Positions 1 to 5,035 of a stretch of DNA of 5,035 bases are shown here, piece by piece; position 1 is the stretch's first letter, and each line of letters opens with the position of its first letter. Position numbers and translations under genes: made by a program. The stretch comes from an uncultured Bacteroidales bacterium (lineage in GTDB: Bacteria; Bacteroidota; Bacteroidia; Bacteroidales; P3). A model generated the notes under the pieces. That model searched no databases. It saw only the letters and a program-made list of their open reading frames with translations, and had not been told where the DNA came from. Location of the stretch: assembly GCA_947174375.1 (NCBI GenBank), contig CAMWIS010000114.1, forward strand, positions 1-5,035, read 5' to 3'.

Positions 1-1067
1 TTGTTCGTCACGAGCCGTACCTTGTGCGCGCCCAACGCGCGTAAAATCTGCGCGCCGATACCGTAGTCGCGTTCGTCCGGCTTGAAGCCCAACAAGACGT
101 TGGCTTCGACCGTATCCTTGCCCTCGTCCTGCAGTTTGTAGGCCTTGAGCTTATTGAGCAGGCCGATACCACGGCCTTCCTGATTCATATAGAGGACGAT
201 GCCCTTGCCGGCCTTCTCCACCATCGCCATCGCGTCGTGCAACTGTTCGCCGCAATCGCAACGGCAGGAGGCCAACACGTCGCCCGTCATGCAGCTCGAA
301 TGGACGCGCACGAGAATGGGCTCGTCGGCTTTCCAGTCGCCCTTGACCAAGGCCAAGTGCAACGTGCCGCTATTGTTTTCGGTAAAGGCGTGCAATTGGA
401 AATTGCCGTGATGCGTCGGTAACTTGACGACGACTTCTTCCTTGACCAGGCTTTCCGTCCTGATGCGGTAGGCAATCAGGTCGGCGATGGAGATAATCTT
501 GATGTCGTATTCGGCCGCCAGTTTCTGCAATTCGGGCATACGCGCCATCGTGCCGTCCTCGTTCATGATTTCCATGAGCGCGGCGGCCGGATACAGACCG
601 GCCAAACGGGCCAAATCGACGCAGGCTTCCGTATGTCCGGCGCGGCGCAACACACCCAAATCCTGCGCGTAAAGCGGGTTGATATGGCCGGGACGTCCGA
701 AATCGGCGGGCTTGGCATCCGGGTCGGCCAAGGCGCGGATCGTGGCGGCGCGGTCGGCGGCCGAAACGCCGGTCGTACAGCCGGCCAGCTTATCGACGGT
801 TACCGTAAAGGGCGTGCCCAATACCGACGTATTGTTCTCCACCTGATGCGGCAGTTCCAGTTCGCGGCAACGCGAGAGCGTAATCGGCGCACAGAGCACG
901 CCGCGCGCGTGCAACAGCATGAAATTGATTTTCTCCGGCGTGGCCAATTCGGCCGCTATGACCAAATCGCCTTCGTTTTCCCGGTCTTCGTCATCCACCA
1001 CAATCAAAAACTTGCCGGCCTTGAAATCGGCTATCGCGTCTTCTATCTTGGCTAATTGATATCCCAT
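1..1067 (-). CDS. ribBA: RibBA, bifunctional 3,4-dihydroxy-2-butanone-4-phosphate synthase / GTP cyclohydrolase II (3' end outside window)
   Basis: This cytoplasmic enzyme supplies both precursors of riboflavin. The RibB half converts ribulose 5-phosphate to dihydroxybutanone phosphate plus formate. The RibA half opens GTP to the pyrimidine precursor. Reading down from ATG at 1067 gives 355 codons. The RibB domain (about residues 5-200) shows the acidic metal/substrate loop DDEDRENEGD (25-34), TTGVSAADRA (98-107), and RRAGHTEA (141-148) with the catalytic His. The RibA domain (about 205 onward) has the zinc cysteines Cys259, Cys270 and Cys272 in SSCMTGD and RCDCG, then NQEGRGIGLLNK (295-306), Tyr310, Asp331 and Arg333. 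These match the spacing of E. coli RibA Cys54/65/67, Tyr105, Asp126 and Arg128. The frame runs off the left edge within the conserved RLVTNN stretch, so about 45-50 C-terminal residues are missing. Both active sites look intact. There is no Shine-Dalgarno; the A-rich stretch before the ATG is typical of Bacteroidetes. An extra cysteine (Cys268) lies beside the zinc site. Confidence 0.97.
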   Translation of the reverse strand, partial: MGYQLAKIEDAIADFKAGKFLIVVDDEDRENEGDLVIAAELATPEKINFMLLHARGVLCAPITLSRCRELELPHQVENNTSVLGTPFTVTVDKLAGCTTGVSAADRAATIRALADPDAKPADFGRPGHINPLYAQDLGVLRRAGHTEACVDLARLAGLYPAAALMEIMNEDGTMARMPELQKLAAEYDIKIISIADLIAYRIRTESLVKEEVVVKLPTHHGNFQLHAFTENNSGTLHLALVKGDWKADEPILVRVHSSCMTGDVLASCRCDCGEQLHDAMAMVEKAGKGIVLYMNQEGRGIGLLNKLKAYKLQDEGKDTVEANVLLGFKPDERDYGIGAQILRALGAHKVRLVTN

Positions 1068-1087
1068 AACGATGTCTGTTTTAAATT

Positions 1088-1134
1088 CCGACCCGGACGG
1101 CTCAACCGTCCGCCGGGGGGCTTCCCCGCGTCGG
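1088..1134 (-). promoter_or_regulatory. Foldable GC-rich leader of ribBA (candidate three-way junction)
   Basis: Read as minus-strand RNA, this leader segment can form three nested helices. The closing stem pairs 1130-1134 with 1088-1092 (CCGAC/GTCGG, 5 bp). One arm pairs 1124-1128 with 1114-1118 (CGGGG/CCCCG, 5 bp, 5-nt loop). A second arm pairs 1106-1112 with 1094-1100 (CGGACGG/CCGTCCG, 7 bp, 5-nt loop). The 7-bp arm is the strongest element. I found the pairings by eye and have no energy or covariation value. The predicted transcript start, near 1132-1134, falls at the 5' arm of the closing stem, so that stem may be only partly transcribed. The element is too short, and lacks the conserved segments, for an FMN riboswitch. 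No U tract follows the last stem, so it is not an obvious terminator. Confidence 0.4.
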
Positions 1135-1138
1135 GTTG

Positions 1139-1146
1139 CAAAGATA
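1139..1146 (-). promoter_or_regulatory. Bacteroidetes-type promoter -7 box for ribBA
   Basis: The minus strand reads TATCTTTG from 1146 down to 1139, a full match to the TAnnTTTG -7 consensus of Bacteroidetes housekeeping sigma factor (ABfA). It lies 72 bp upstream of the ribBA ATG, so transcription should begin near 1132-1134 and leave a leader of about 65 nt. The -33 position, around 1165-1169, has only GTTAA and no clean TTG. The box is one half of the inverted repeat shared with the corA promoter. Confidence 0.65.
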
Positions 1147-1169
1147 AAATTTTTTTCGTTTTTTTTAAC

Positions 1170-1177
1170 TATATTTG
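1170..1177 (+). promoter_or_regulatory. Bacteroidetes-type promoter -7 box for corA and the downstream genes
   Basis: TATATTTG at 1170-1177 matches the TAnnTTTG -7 consensus of Bacteroidetes perfectly. The start of transcription would fall near 1182-1185, giving a corA leader of about 75 nt. The -33 zone, about 1147-1151, lies in an A/T tract without a TTG. It overlaps the edge of the oppositely directed ribBA -7 box, so the two promoters cannot easily be occupied by RNA polymerase at the same time. With tight spacing downstream, this is the only promoter I can see for the three plus-strand genes. Confidence 0.65.
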
Positions 1178-1184
1178 CAAGTTC

Positions 1185-1206
1185 ATCCGGCCCCCCGGAT
1201 GGGCCG
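1185..1206 (+). promoter_or_regulatory. Alternative hairpins at the 5' end of the corA leader
   Basis: Two competing hairpins can form close to the predicted transcript start. ATCCGG (1185-1190) pairs with CCGGAT (1195-1200) around a CCCC loop. CGGCCC (1188-1193) pairs with GGGCCG (1201-1206) around a 7-nt loop. They share bases and exclude each other. An in-frame ATG (1199-1201) lies inside the structure. A 5'-terminal stem could simply stabilise the mRNA; a regulatory switch is speculative. The leader is too short for a known Mg2+ riboswitch such as the M-box, and no U-run terminator follows. Confidence 0.3.
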
Positions 1207-1258
1207 CGTACACAAGGTGTTTAACGGGCAAGGAACAGGCAGTAAAAGCGGGGACCTT

Positions 1259-2173
1259 ATGATTGAAACGATTGACTTCGGGCGTTTGCGCTGGCACCAT
1301 ATCGTCAACCCTACGGAAGAGGACTTGGAATTTTTGGAAGACAACTTCCATTTCCACCCCTTGGACATAGAGGACTGCCGGAGTACGAATCAACGTCCCA
1401 AAATCGACATCTACGACGAGTACAACTTCCTCATCCTGCATTTTCCCGGTTTCGACAAGCGCGACAAAATCCTCAAACCCAAAGAGGTCAAAATCTTTTG
1501 GGGCCAGGATTACATCATCAGTATCGCCCGGTCTTTCGGCGCGCTCAAATCGTATTTCGAACTGACGGAAAAGAACCCGGACGAGGACGAATTCATCAAA
1601 TCCAGTTCAGACGCGCTGTTGTACACGATTCTGAACCGGCTCATGGTGGACTCCTACTCGCTGCTGTTGCGCATCGGCGCGGAAATCGAACTCATCAACC
1701 GCGACCTGTTCAGCAAAAAGGCCGTCCAAACCATCGAACGCATCTCGATCGCGCGACGGAACATCATCCAGCTGAATACGATTTTCAAACCCCAGTTGCG
1801 CCTGTTCCACAAATTCGAATCGGGCGACATCAAAGGCTTTACCGAGAACGGCGACTTTATGGAAGACTATTGGGGCAACATCCTGGACTACTACCAAAAG
1901 ATGTGGGACATGGTGGAGGACAACGCCGAATTAATCGAAGGCCTTTCCAAAACGTTCGACTCGTTGCAGACGAACAAGACCAACGAAATCATGCGCATCA
2001 TGACGTTCATCTCCACGCTGTTCCTGCCGCTTACGTTCATCACGGGGCTCTACGGCATGAACGTCTTGCTGCCGTTGGCCGGCCATGCCTGGGTATTTTA
2101 CGGTATCCTGGGCTTCATGCTCGTGTTTGTGGGCGGCTTCATCTTTTTCTCCAAACGCCGGCATTGGCTCTAA
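1259..2173 (+). CDS. corA: CorA-family magnesium/divalent cation transporter
   Basis: This is a 304-residue inner-membrane channel-type transporter. Family members are pentamers that admit Mg2+ (or Co2+/Ni2+). The N-terminal cytosolic alpha/beta domain covers about residues 1-110 and includes HPLDIEDC (33-40) and RPKIDIYDEY (46-55). A long helical stalk follows (about 110-245). Two C-terminal membrane helices lie at about 246-264 and 278-297, with the diagnostic YGMN motif at 265-268 and a basic C-terminus (SKRRHWL). Length and architecture are complete for the family. I chose ATG 1259 because MIETIDFGRLRWHHI begins the recognisable domain. The frame is open back to TTG 1175, but that codon lies in the promoter -7 box. 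An in-frame ATG at 1199 would add 20 residues unlike CorA. No strong ribosome-binding site decides it. The loop after GMN (VLLPLAGHAW) has no acidic residue, unlike the MPEL loop of classical CorA, so ion preference is uncertain. It is the first gene of the probable plus-strand unit. Confidence 0.93.
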   Translation: MIETIDFGRLRWHHIVNPTEEDLEFLEDNFHFHPLDIEDCRSTNQRPKIDIYDEYNFLILHFPGFDKRDKILKPKEVKIFWGQDYIISIARSFGALKSYFELTEKNPDEDEFIKSSSDALLYTILNRLMVDSYSLLLRIGAEIELINRDLFSKKAVQTIERISIARRNIIQLNTIFKPQLRLFHKFESGDIKGFTENGDFMEDYWGNILDYYQKMWDMVEDNAELIEGLSKTFDSLQTNKTNEIMRIMTFISTLFLPLTFITGLYGMNVLLPLAGHAWVFYGILGFMLVFVGGFIFFSKRRHWL

Positions 2174-2211
2174 GCCGCGGCGTCATTTTCAACGCAAACC
2201 CCGTTATTTTC
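2174..2211 (+). other. Short corA-YfhO intergenic spacer, no promoter or terminator seen
   Basis: These 38 bases contain no TAnnTTTG box, no hairpin followed by T residues and no clear Shine-Dalgarno. The only structured item is the self-complementary octamer GCCGCGGC at 2174-2181, which has no loop and cannot form a terminator hairpin. The spacer therefore favours readthrough from corA into the YfhO-family gene. Confidence 0.55.
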
Positions 2212-4638
2212 ATGAAAATACCGACTAAACTTTGGTTGCCGCACGTAGTGGCGGTATTGTGCTTTATCGTGTTGACGATGGTCTATTTCAAGCCCATTGT
2301 CTTTGAAAACAAAACCTTGCCGCAAAGCGACACCATCAGTGCCGTCGGCATGGTCAAGGACGCGACGGATTTCCAAAAGGAGACCGGCGAATTTTCCGGT
2401 TGGACGAACGGGATGTTCAGCGGTATGCCGACCACGACGATACAAGGCTATCCGGCCTTCAACATCTTTCACCGGCTCAATATGATCGGCACTTTCGGTT
2501 TTGACGCTTACTCCGCCGGTCTGATCATGCTGTGCCTGCTGGCCGTTTACATCGCCTTCCTCTGCTTGGGCTGTTCCATGCCGTTGGCTTTATTGGGGGC
2601 CATCGCCACGGCCTTCGTCTCCTATAACTTCATCATCCTGCAGGTGGGACACCTGACCAAAGCCTGCGCCATCGCCAACATGATTCCGACGATTGCAGGG
2701 CTGTACCTGACTTTCAAAGAGGAAAAGCCGTGGCGCGGCGCCTTGCTCCTGCTGTTGGGTACCGGCATGATGATTGCCGCCAGCCACATCCAAATCGACT
2801 ACTATACGTTGCTCATCATGGCCTGTATGTGGGTCGTCTATGGCATTTACGCCATCCGGGAACATACGCTCGTTCGGTTTTTGAAACGCACGGGCTTGAT
2901 AGCGGTGGTCGGCCTGCTGGCCATATTGCCGTCGGCCGGCAATATATTCCCCGCCTACGAATACAGTAAGGACACGATGCGGGGCGGCCAGGTGCTGGAA
3001 CAAGCGGCCGATGCCAAGGAAAGTTCCGGTTTGGATATCGACTATGCGTTTTCGTGGAGCCAAGGCAAAGCCGAAACGCTGACATTGCTCATTCCGAACC
3101 TCTATGGCGGCAGCAGCCATGAGCTGTTGAACGACAAAGCGCCGCTGCGGCAACGCTACGGCGTGCCGCAGGCCCCCACCTACTGGGGCGACCAACCGTT
3201 CACCTCGGGGCCCGTCTATGCCGGCGCCATCATCTGCTTCCTGTTCGTATTGGGGCTGTTCATCGTGAAAGGCCCTGAAAAATGGTGGATTTTGGCCGGT
3301 ACCGTTTGCGGCCTGATTTTGAGTTGGGGACGCAACCTTATGTTCGTCAACGAATTTTTATTCTACCACCTGCCGCTTTACAGCAAGTTCCGTACACCGG
3401 CCATGGCGCTCGTCATGGTCACGACGCTCATGGCCTTGATGGCCGTGCTGACCCTTAAGCAAATTTTCTCGGACCCGCAACCCGAACGCTTTAAGAAACC
3501 GCTTTGGTACAGCGCGGGCATTACGGGCGGTTTCTGCCTGCTGTGCGCCCTGTTCGGCCCGGGCCTGTTTTCGTTTATGTCGCCCAACGATGCGGCCCTG
3601 ACCGGTCAATGGCCGGCCGACGCCATCGAAAGCCTGCGGCAGACGCGCGTCGCCATGCTCAAGGCCGACGCCTGGCGGTCGTGCCTGCTGATTGCCATCG
3701 GGGCCGGCCTTATCGCCTGCTATATCGCCAAAAAGCTCAAAGCCGCACCGGCTCTGCTGATTATGGCCGCCGTCGTGTTGCTCGACCTTTGGACCATTGA
3801 CCGCCGTTACCTCAACGACGGCCACTTCCAAAAGAAGCAATCGGCCGAAATCTATCCGAGCGACGTGGACCTGGCCATCCGGCAAGACCCCGACCTGAAT
3901 TACCGCGTGTTCAACGCCTCGACCAATACGTTCAACGAAGCGATGACGTCTTATTTCCATAAATCCATCGGCGGCTACAGCCCTGCCAAACTGCGCCGCT
4001 ATCAAGACCTCATCGACTACCACCTGAGCCGGCGGATCAATCCGAAAGTGCTCAATATGCTCAACGCCAAATATTTCATCGTGCCGAGCCAAGCGGGCGG
4101 CGGCGTGCAGCTTAACGAGGCCGCCTTGGGCAACGCTTGGTTTGTAAACGATTGGCAATGGGTGGAAACGCCCAACGCGGAAATAGAGGCGCTCTATACG
4201 TTTGAACCGGCGCAAACGGCTGTCGTGCACGAAGAGTTCCGCGCGTCGCTCCCGGCCGAAGCCGCCGAACGCACCGATACCACCGAGGCCGACCGTTCGA
4301 TTCGCCTCACGGCCTACAAGCCGAACTATTTGGCCTACCATAGCGAAAACGCGCACGACGGCCTGGCCGTTTTCTCGGAGATTTACTACCCCAAGGAATG
4401 GACGGCCTACATTGACGGCGAGAAAGTGCCGCATTTCCGCGCCAACTACGTATTGCGCGCGCTTTGGATTCCGGCCGGCACCCACGAAATCGAATTCCGG
4501 CATACGCCTTACCATTTCACGCTTTGGCGCAGCGTGGCCAATATCGGCTCCGTCATTGTCTGCCTGATCTTGGCGGGCGCCATCGCCGGCTATGCGCTCC
4601 ACACGCGTAAGAAACGCCAAAACCCGACCGCCGCATGA
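2212..4638 (+). CDS. YfhO-family polytopic membrane protein, putative GT-C-type glycosyltransferase
   Basis: An 808-residue integral membrane protein of the YfhO family (Pfam YfhO). B. subtilis YfhO is implicated in transferring a sugar from a polyprenyl-phosphate donor to lipoteichoic acid outside the membrane. The Bacteroidetes acceptor is unknown. Hydrophobicity suggests about 14 helices, near residues 8-26, 102-120, 123-141, 150-168, 175-192, 196-214, 224-242, 333-353, 358-373, 395-415, 431-452, 488-506, 510-528 and 776-796. The first extracytoplasmic loop contains LPQSD with Asp40, where GT-C enzymes usually carry a catalytic acid. Loop 243-332 holds DYAFSWSQG (277-285) and LIPNLYGGSS (293-302), recognisable in Bacteroidetes homologues. 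A soluble domain (about 530-770) ends in the hallmark SEIYYPKEWTAYIDG (722-736) and RANYVLRALWIPAGTHEIEF (743-762), followed by the last helix and a basic tail. ATG 2212 is chosen because the first helix follows at once. The frame is open far upstream, but only as an out-of-frame reading of corA. The stop overlaps the next gene's start. Confidence 0.9.
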   Translation: MKIPTKLWLPHVVAVLCFIVLTMVYFKPIVFENKTLPQSDTISAVGMVKDATDFQKETGEFSGWTNGMFSGMPTTTIQGYPAFNIFHRLNMIGTFGFDAYSAGLIMLCLLAVYIAFLCLGCSMPLALLGAIATAFVSYNFIILQVGHLTKACAIANMIPTIAGLYLTFKEEKPWRGALLLLLGTGMMIAASHIQIDYYTLLIMACMWVVYGIYAIREHTLVRFLKRTGLIAVVGLLAILPSAGNIFPAYEYSKDTMRGGQVLEQAADAKESSGLDIDYAFSWSQGKAETLTLLIPNLYGGSSHELLNDKAPLRQRYGVPQAPTYWGDQPFTSGPVYAGAIICFLFVLGLFIVKGPEKWWILAGTVCGLILSWGRNLMFVNEFLFYHLPLYSKFRTPAMALVMVTTLMALMAVLTLKQIFSDPQPERFKKPLWYSAGITGGFCLLCALFGPGLFSFMSPNDAALTGQWPADAIESLRQTRVAMLKADAWRSCLLIAIGAGLIACYIAKKLKAAPALLIMAAVVLLDLWTIDRRYLNDGHFQKKQSAEIYPSDVDLAIRQDPDLNYRVFNASTNTFNEAMTSYFHKSIGGYSPAKLRRYQDLIDYHLSRRINPKVLNMLNAKYFIVPSQAGGGVQLNEAALGNAWFVNDWQWVETPNAEIEALYTFEPAQTAVVHEEFRASLPAEAAERTDTTEADRSIRLTAYKPNYLAYHSENAHDGLAVFSEIYYPKEWTAYIDGEKVPHFRANYVLRALWIPAGTHEIEFRHTPYHFTLWRSVANIGSVIVCLILAGAIAGYALHTRKKRQNPTAA
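4635..4638 (+). promoter_or_regulatory. ATGA stop-start overlap between YfhO gene and glycosyltransferase
   Basis: The last codon of the YfhO-family gene (TGA, 4636-4638) overlaps the ATG of the glycosyltransferase (4635-4637) in the arrangement ATGA. This layout commonly couples translation of the second gene to termination on the first. There is no promoter-like sequence or strong ribosome-binding site just upstream, which fits coupling. Confidence 0.75.
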
Positions 4639-5035
4639 CGTTCACGATTCATTTCGTTACGGTTTGCTATCAGGCCGAAGCCTTGATAGAACGCACGATG
4701 CGGAGCGTCTGCGAACAAACCTATCCGCATATCGAATACTGGATTATGGACGGCGCGTCCACCGACGGCACGTTGGCCAAGGTGGCGCAGATGCAGAAAG
4801 CCTATCCCAAGCGCCGGATCCATCTCTGCTCCGAACACGACCGCGGCCTCTACGACGCCATGAACAAAGGCCTGCTGAAAGTAGGTGCGGCCGACTTCGT
4901 CTGCTTCCTCAACGCCGGCGACACGTTGCCCGCCCCCGATACCGTGGCGCGCGTGGCCGCGCAACTCGCCGCCCGCAATACCCTGCCCAAAATCATTTAC
5001 GGCGACACGATGCTGACCGATATGGACGGCCATGT
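4635..5035 (+). CDS. Family 2 (GT-A fold) glycosyltransferase, 3' end outside window
   Basis: The first 133 codons of a nucleotide-sugar-dependent glycosyltransferase that should act on the cytoplasmic face of the inner membrane. The N-terminal beta strand and helix read TIHFVTVCYQAEALIERTMRSV-like, as in GT2 enzymes. The nucleotide-binding acidic segment is MDGASTDGT (38-46; Asp39, Asp44). SEHDRGLYDAMNKG (66-79) is typical of the exopolysaccharide/colanic-acid type GT2 subgroup. FLNAGD (91-96) occupies the position of the metal-binding DXD, with Asp96 as the likely metal ligand. IYGD (121-124) follows, as in related enzymes. The catalytic base and acceptor region lie beyond the right edge, so donor and acceptor sugars cannot be inferred. 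The visible motifs differ from the DDGS-type polyprenyl-phosphate glycosyltransferases that partner YfhO in Firmicutes. The ATGA overlap indicates co-expression with the YfhO-family gene and a shared role in envelope glycan assembly. Confidence 0.92.
   Translation, partial: MTFTIHFVTVCYQAEALIERTMRSVCEQTYPHIEYWIMDGASTDGTLAKVAQMQKAYPKRRIHLCSEHDRGLYDAMNKGLLKVGAADFVCFLNAGDTLPAPDTVARVAAQLAARNTLPKIIYGDTMLTDMDGH

Larger units (their letters stand above)
1136..1180. repeat. Inverted repeat spanning the divergent promoters
   Basis: TTGCAAAGATA (1136-1146) and TATATTTGCAA (1170-1180) are inverted copies of one another at 10 of 11 positions, separated by 23 bp (1147-1169). Each arm contains the -7 box of one of the two divergent promoters and three more shared bases (CAA) on its outer side. 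The spacer is almost pure A/T, with runs of seven T (1150-1156) and eight T (1159-1166) on the plus strand, and stands out from the GC-rich surroundings. Selection for two extended -7 elements explains most of the symmetry. A shared protein operator is possible but not shown. Confidence 0.6.

Noticed and set aside
633..1055. A 140-codon plus-strand open frame opposite ribBA
   Set aside because: It is fully antisense to the conserved RibB domain, is Arg/Gly-rich and matches no known family that I recognise.
1068..1140. FMN riboswitch upstream of ribBA
   Set aside because: GC-rich segments such as CCCGAC and CCGGCGG superficially recall the FMN element. The leader is only about 65 nt, however, and the multi-hairpin conserved core cannot be assembled.
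1150..1166. T-runs between ribBA and corA as a rho-independent terminator
   Set aside because: The T-runs are not preceded by a GC stem on the plus strand that ends a gene, because both neighbouring genes diverge from here. They fit better as the spacer of the promoters.
2174..2181. Palindrome GCCGCGGC after the corA stop as a terminator
   Set aside because: It has no loop and no following T tract, so it cannot act as an intrinsic terminator.
1498..2211. A 238-codon upstream extension of the YfhO-family reading frame across corA
   Set aside because: It is a different frame of the corA coding region, rich in Arg, His and Pro with no family resemblance. The CorA frame is clearly the real one, and the YfhO protein begins with its first membrane helix right after 2212. 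The extension is a by-product of GC-rich codon use with few stops.
2590..3195. A 201-codon minus-strand open frame within the YfhO-family gene
   Set aside because: It is antisense to conserved membrane-protein sequence and lacks motifs or a credible start region.
3358..4620. A 420-codon open frame on the minus strand, antisense to the YfhO-family gene
   Set aside because: Its translation is low-complexity in Arg, Gly, Val and His, with no recognisable domain. It mirrors the codon pattern of the sense gene and has no promoter-like sequence of the Bacteroidetes type at its start. Long antisense frames are expected in GC-rich genes.
4590..5033. A 147-codon minus-strand open frame opposite the glycosyltransferase
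   Set aside because: The plus strand carries an intact GT2 with all expected N-terminal motifs, so the minus-strand frame is a shadow.

Overview
The window looks like an ordinary stretch of a GC-rich Bacteroidetes chromosome, most likely of the order Bacteroidales. Three things support this. The RibBA protein reads like Bacteroidales RibBA. Both promoters I can see are of the Bacteroidetes type (TAnnTTTG at -7, with poor -33 elements). None of the genes has a strong Shine-Dalgarno sequence. The base composition would suit a GC-rich group such as Rikenellaceae/Alistipes, but I cannot fix the genus from sequence alone.

Layout: (1) 1-1067, minus strand: ribBA, the bifunctional enzyme of early riboflavin synthesis, complete at its N-terminus and cut by the window's left edge. 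(2) 1068-1258: a divergent intergenic region with an AT-rich core (1141-1177) carrying two back-to-back promoters. These form an 11-base imperfect inverted repeat. Each promoter is followed by a short, GC-rich leader that can fold. (3) 1259-2173, plus strand: a CorA-family divalent-cation (Mg2+) transporter. (4) 2212-4638, plus: a large polytopic YfhO-family membrane protein (808 residues, about 14 predicted membrane segments). (5) 4635-5035, plus: the first 133 codons of a GT-A fold family 2 glycosyltransferase, cut by the right edge.

The three plus-strand genes are tightly packed: a 38-bp gap between corA and the YfhO gene, then a 4-bp ATGA overlap into the glycosyltransferase. They probably form one transcription unit read from the promoter at about 1170. 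The YfhO protein and the glycosyltransferase are the likely functional pair, acting in envelope glycan assembly: a cytoplasmic nucleotide-sugar enzyme plus a membrane-embedded GT-C-like transferase. CorA and RibBA have no evident link to them beyond position.

I found no mobile element, CRISPR array, tRNA or rRNA, and no clearly new system. The points most worth a second look are the nested divergent promoters, the three-way-junction fold in the ribBA leader, the acid-free loop after the CorA GMN motif, and the coupled YfhO/glycosyltransferase pair.
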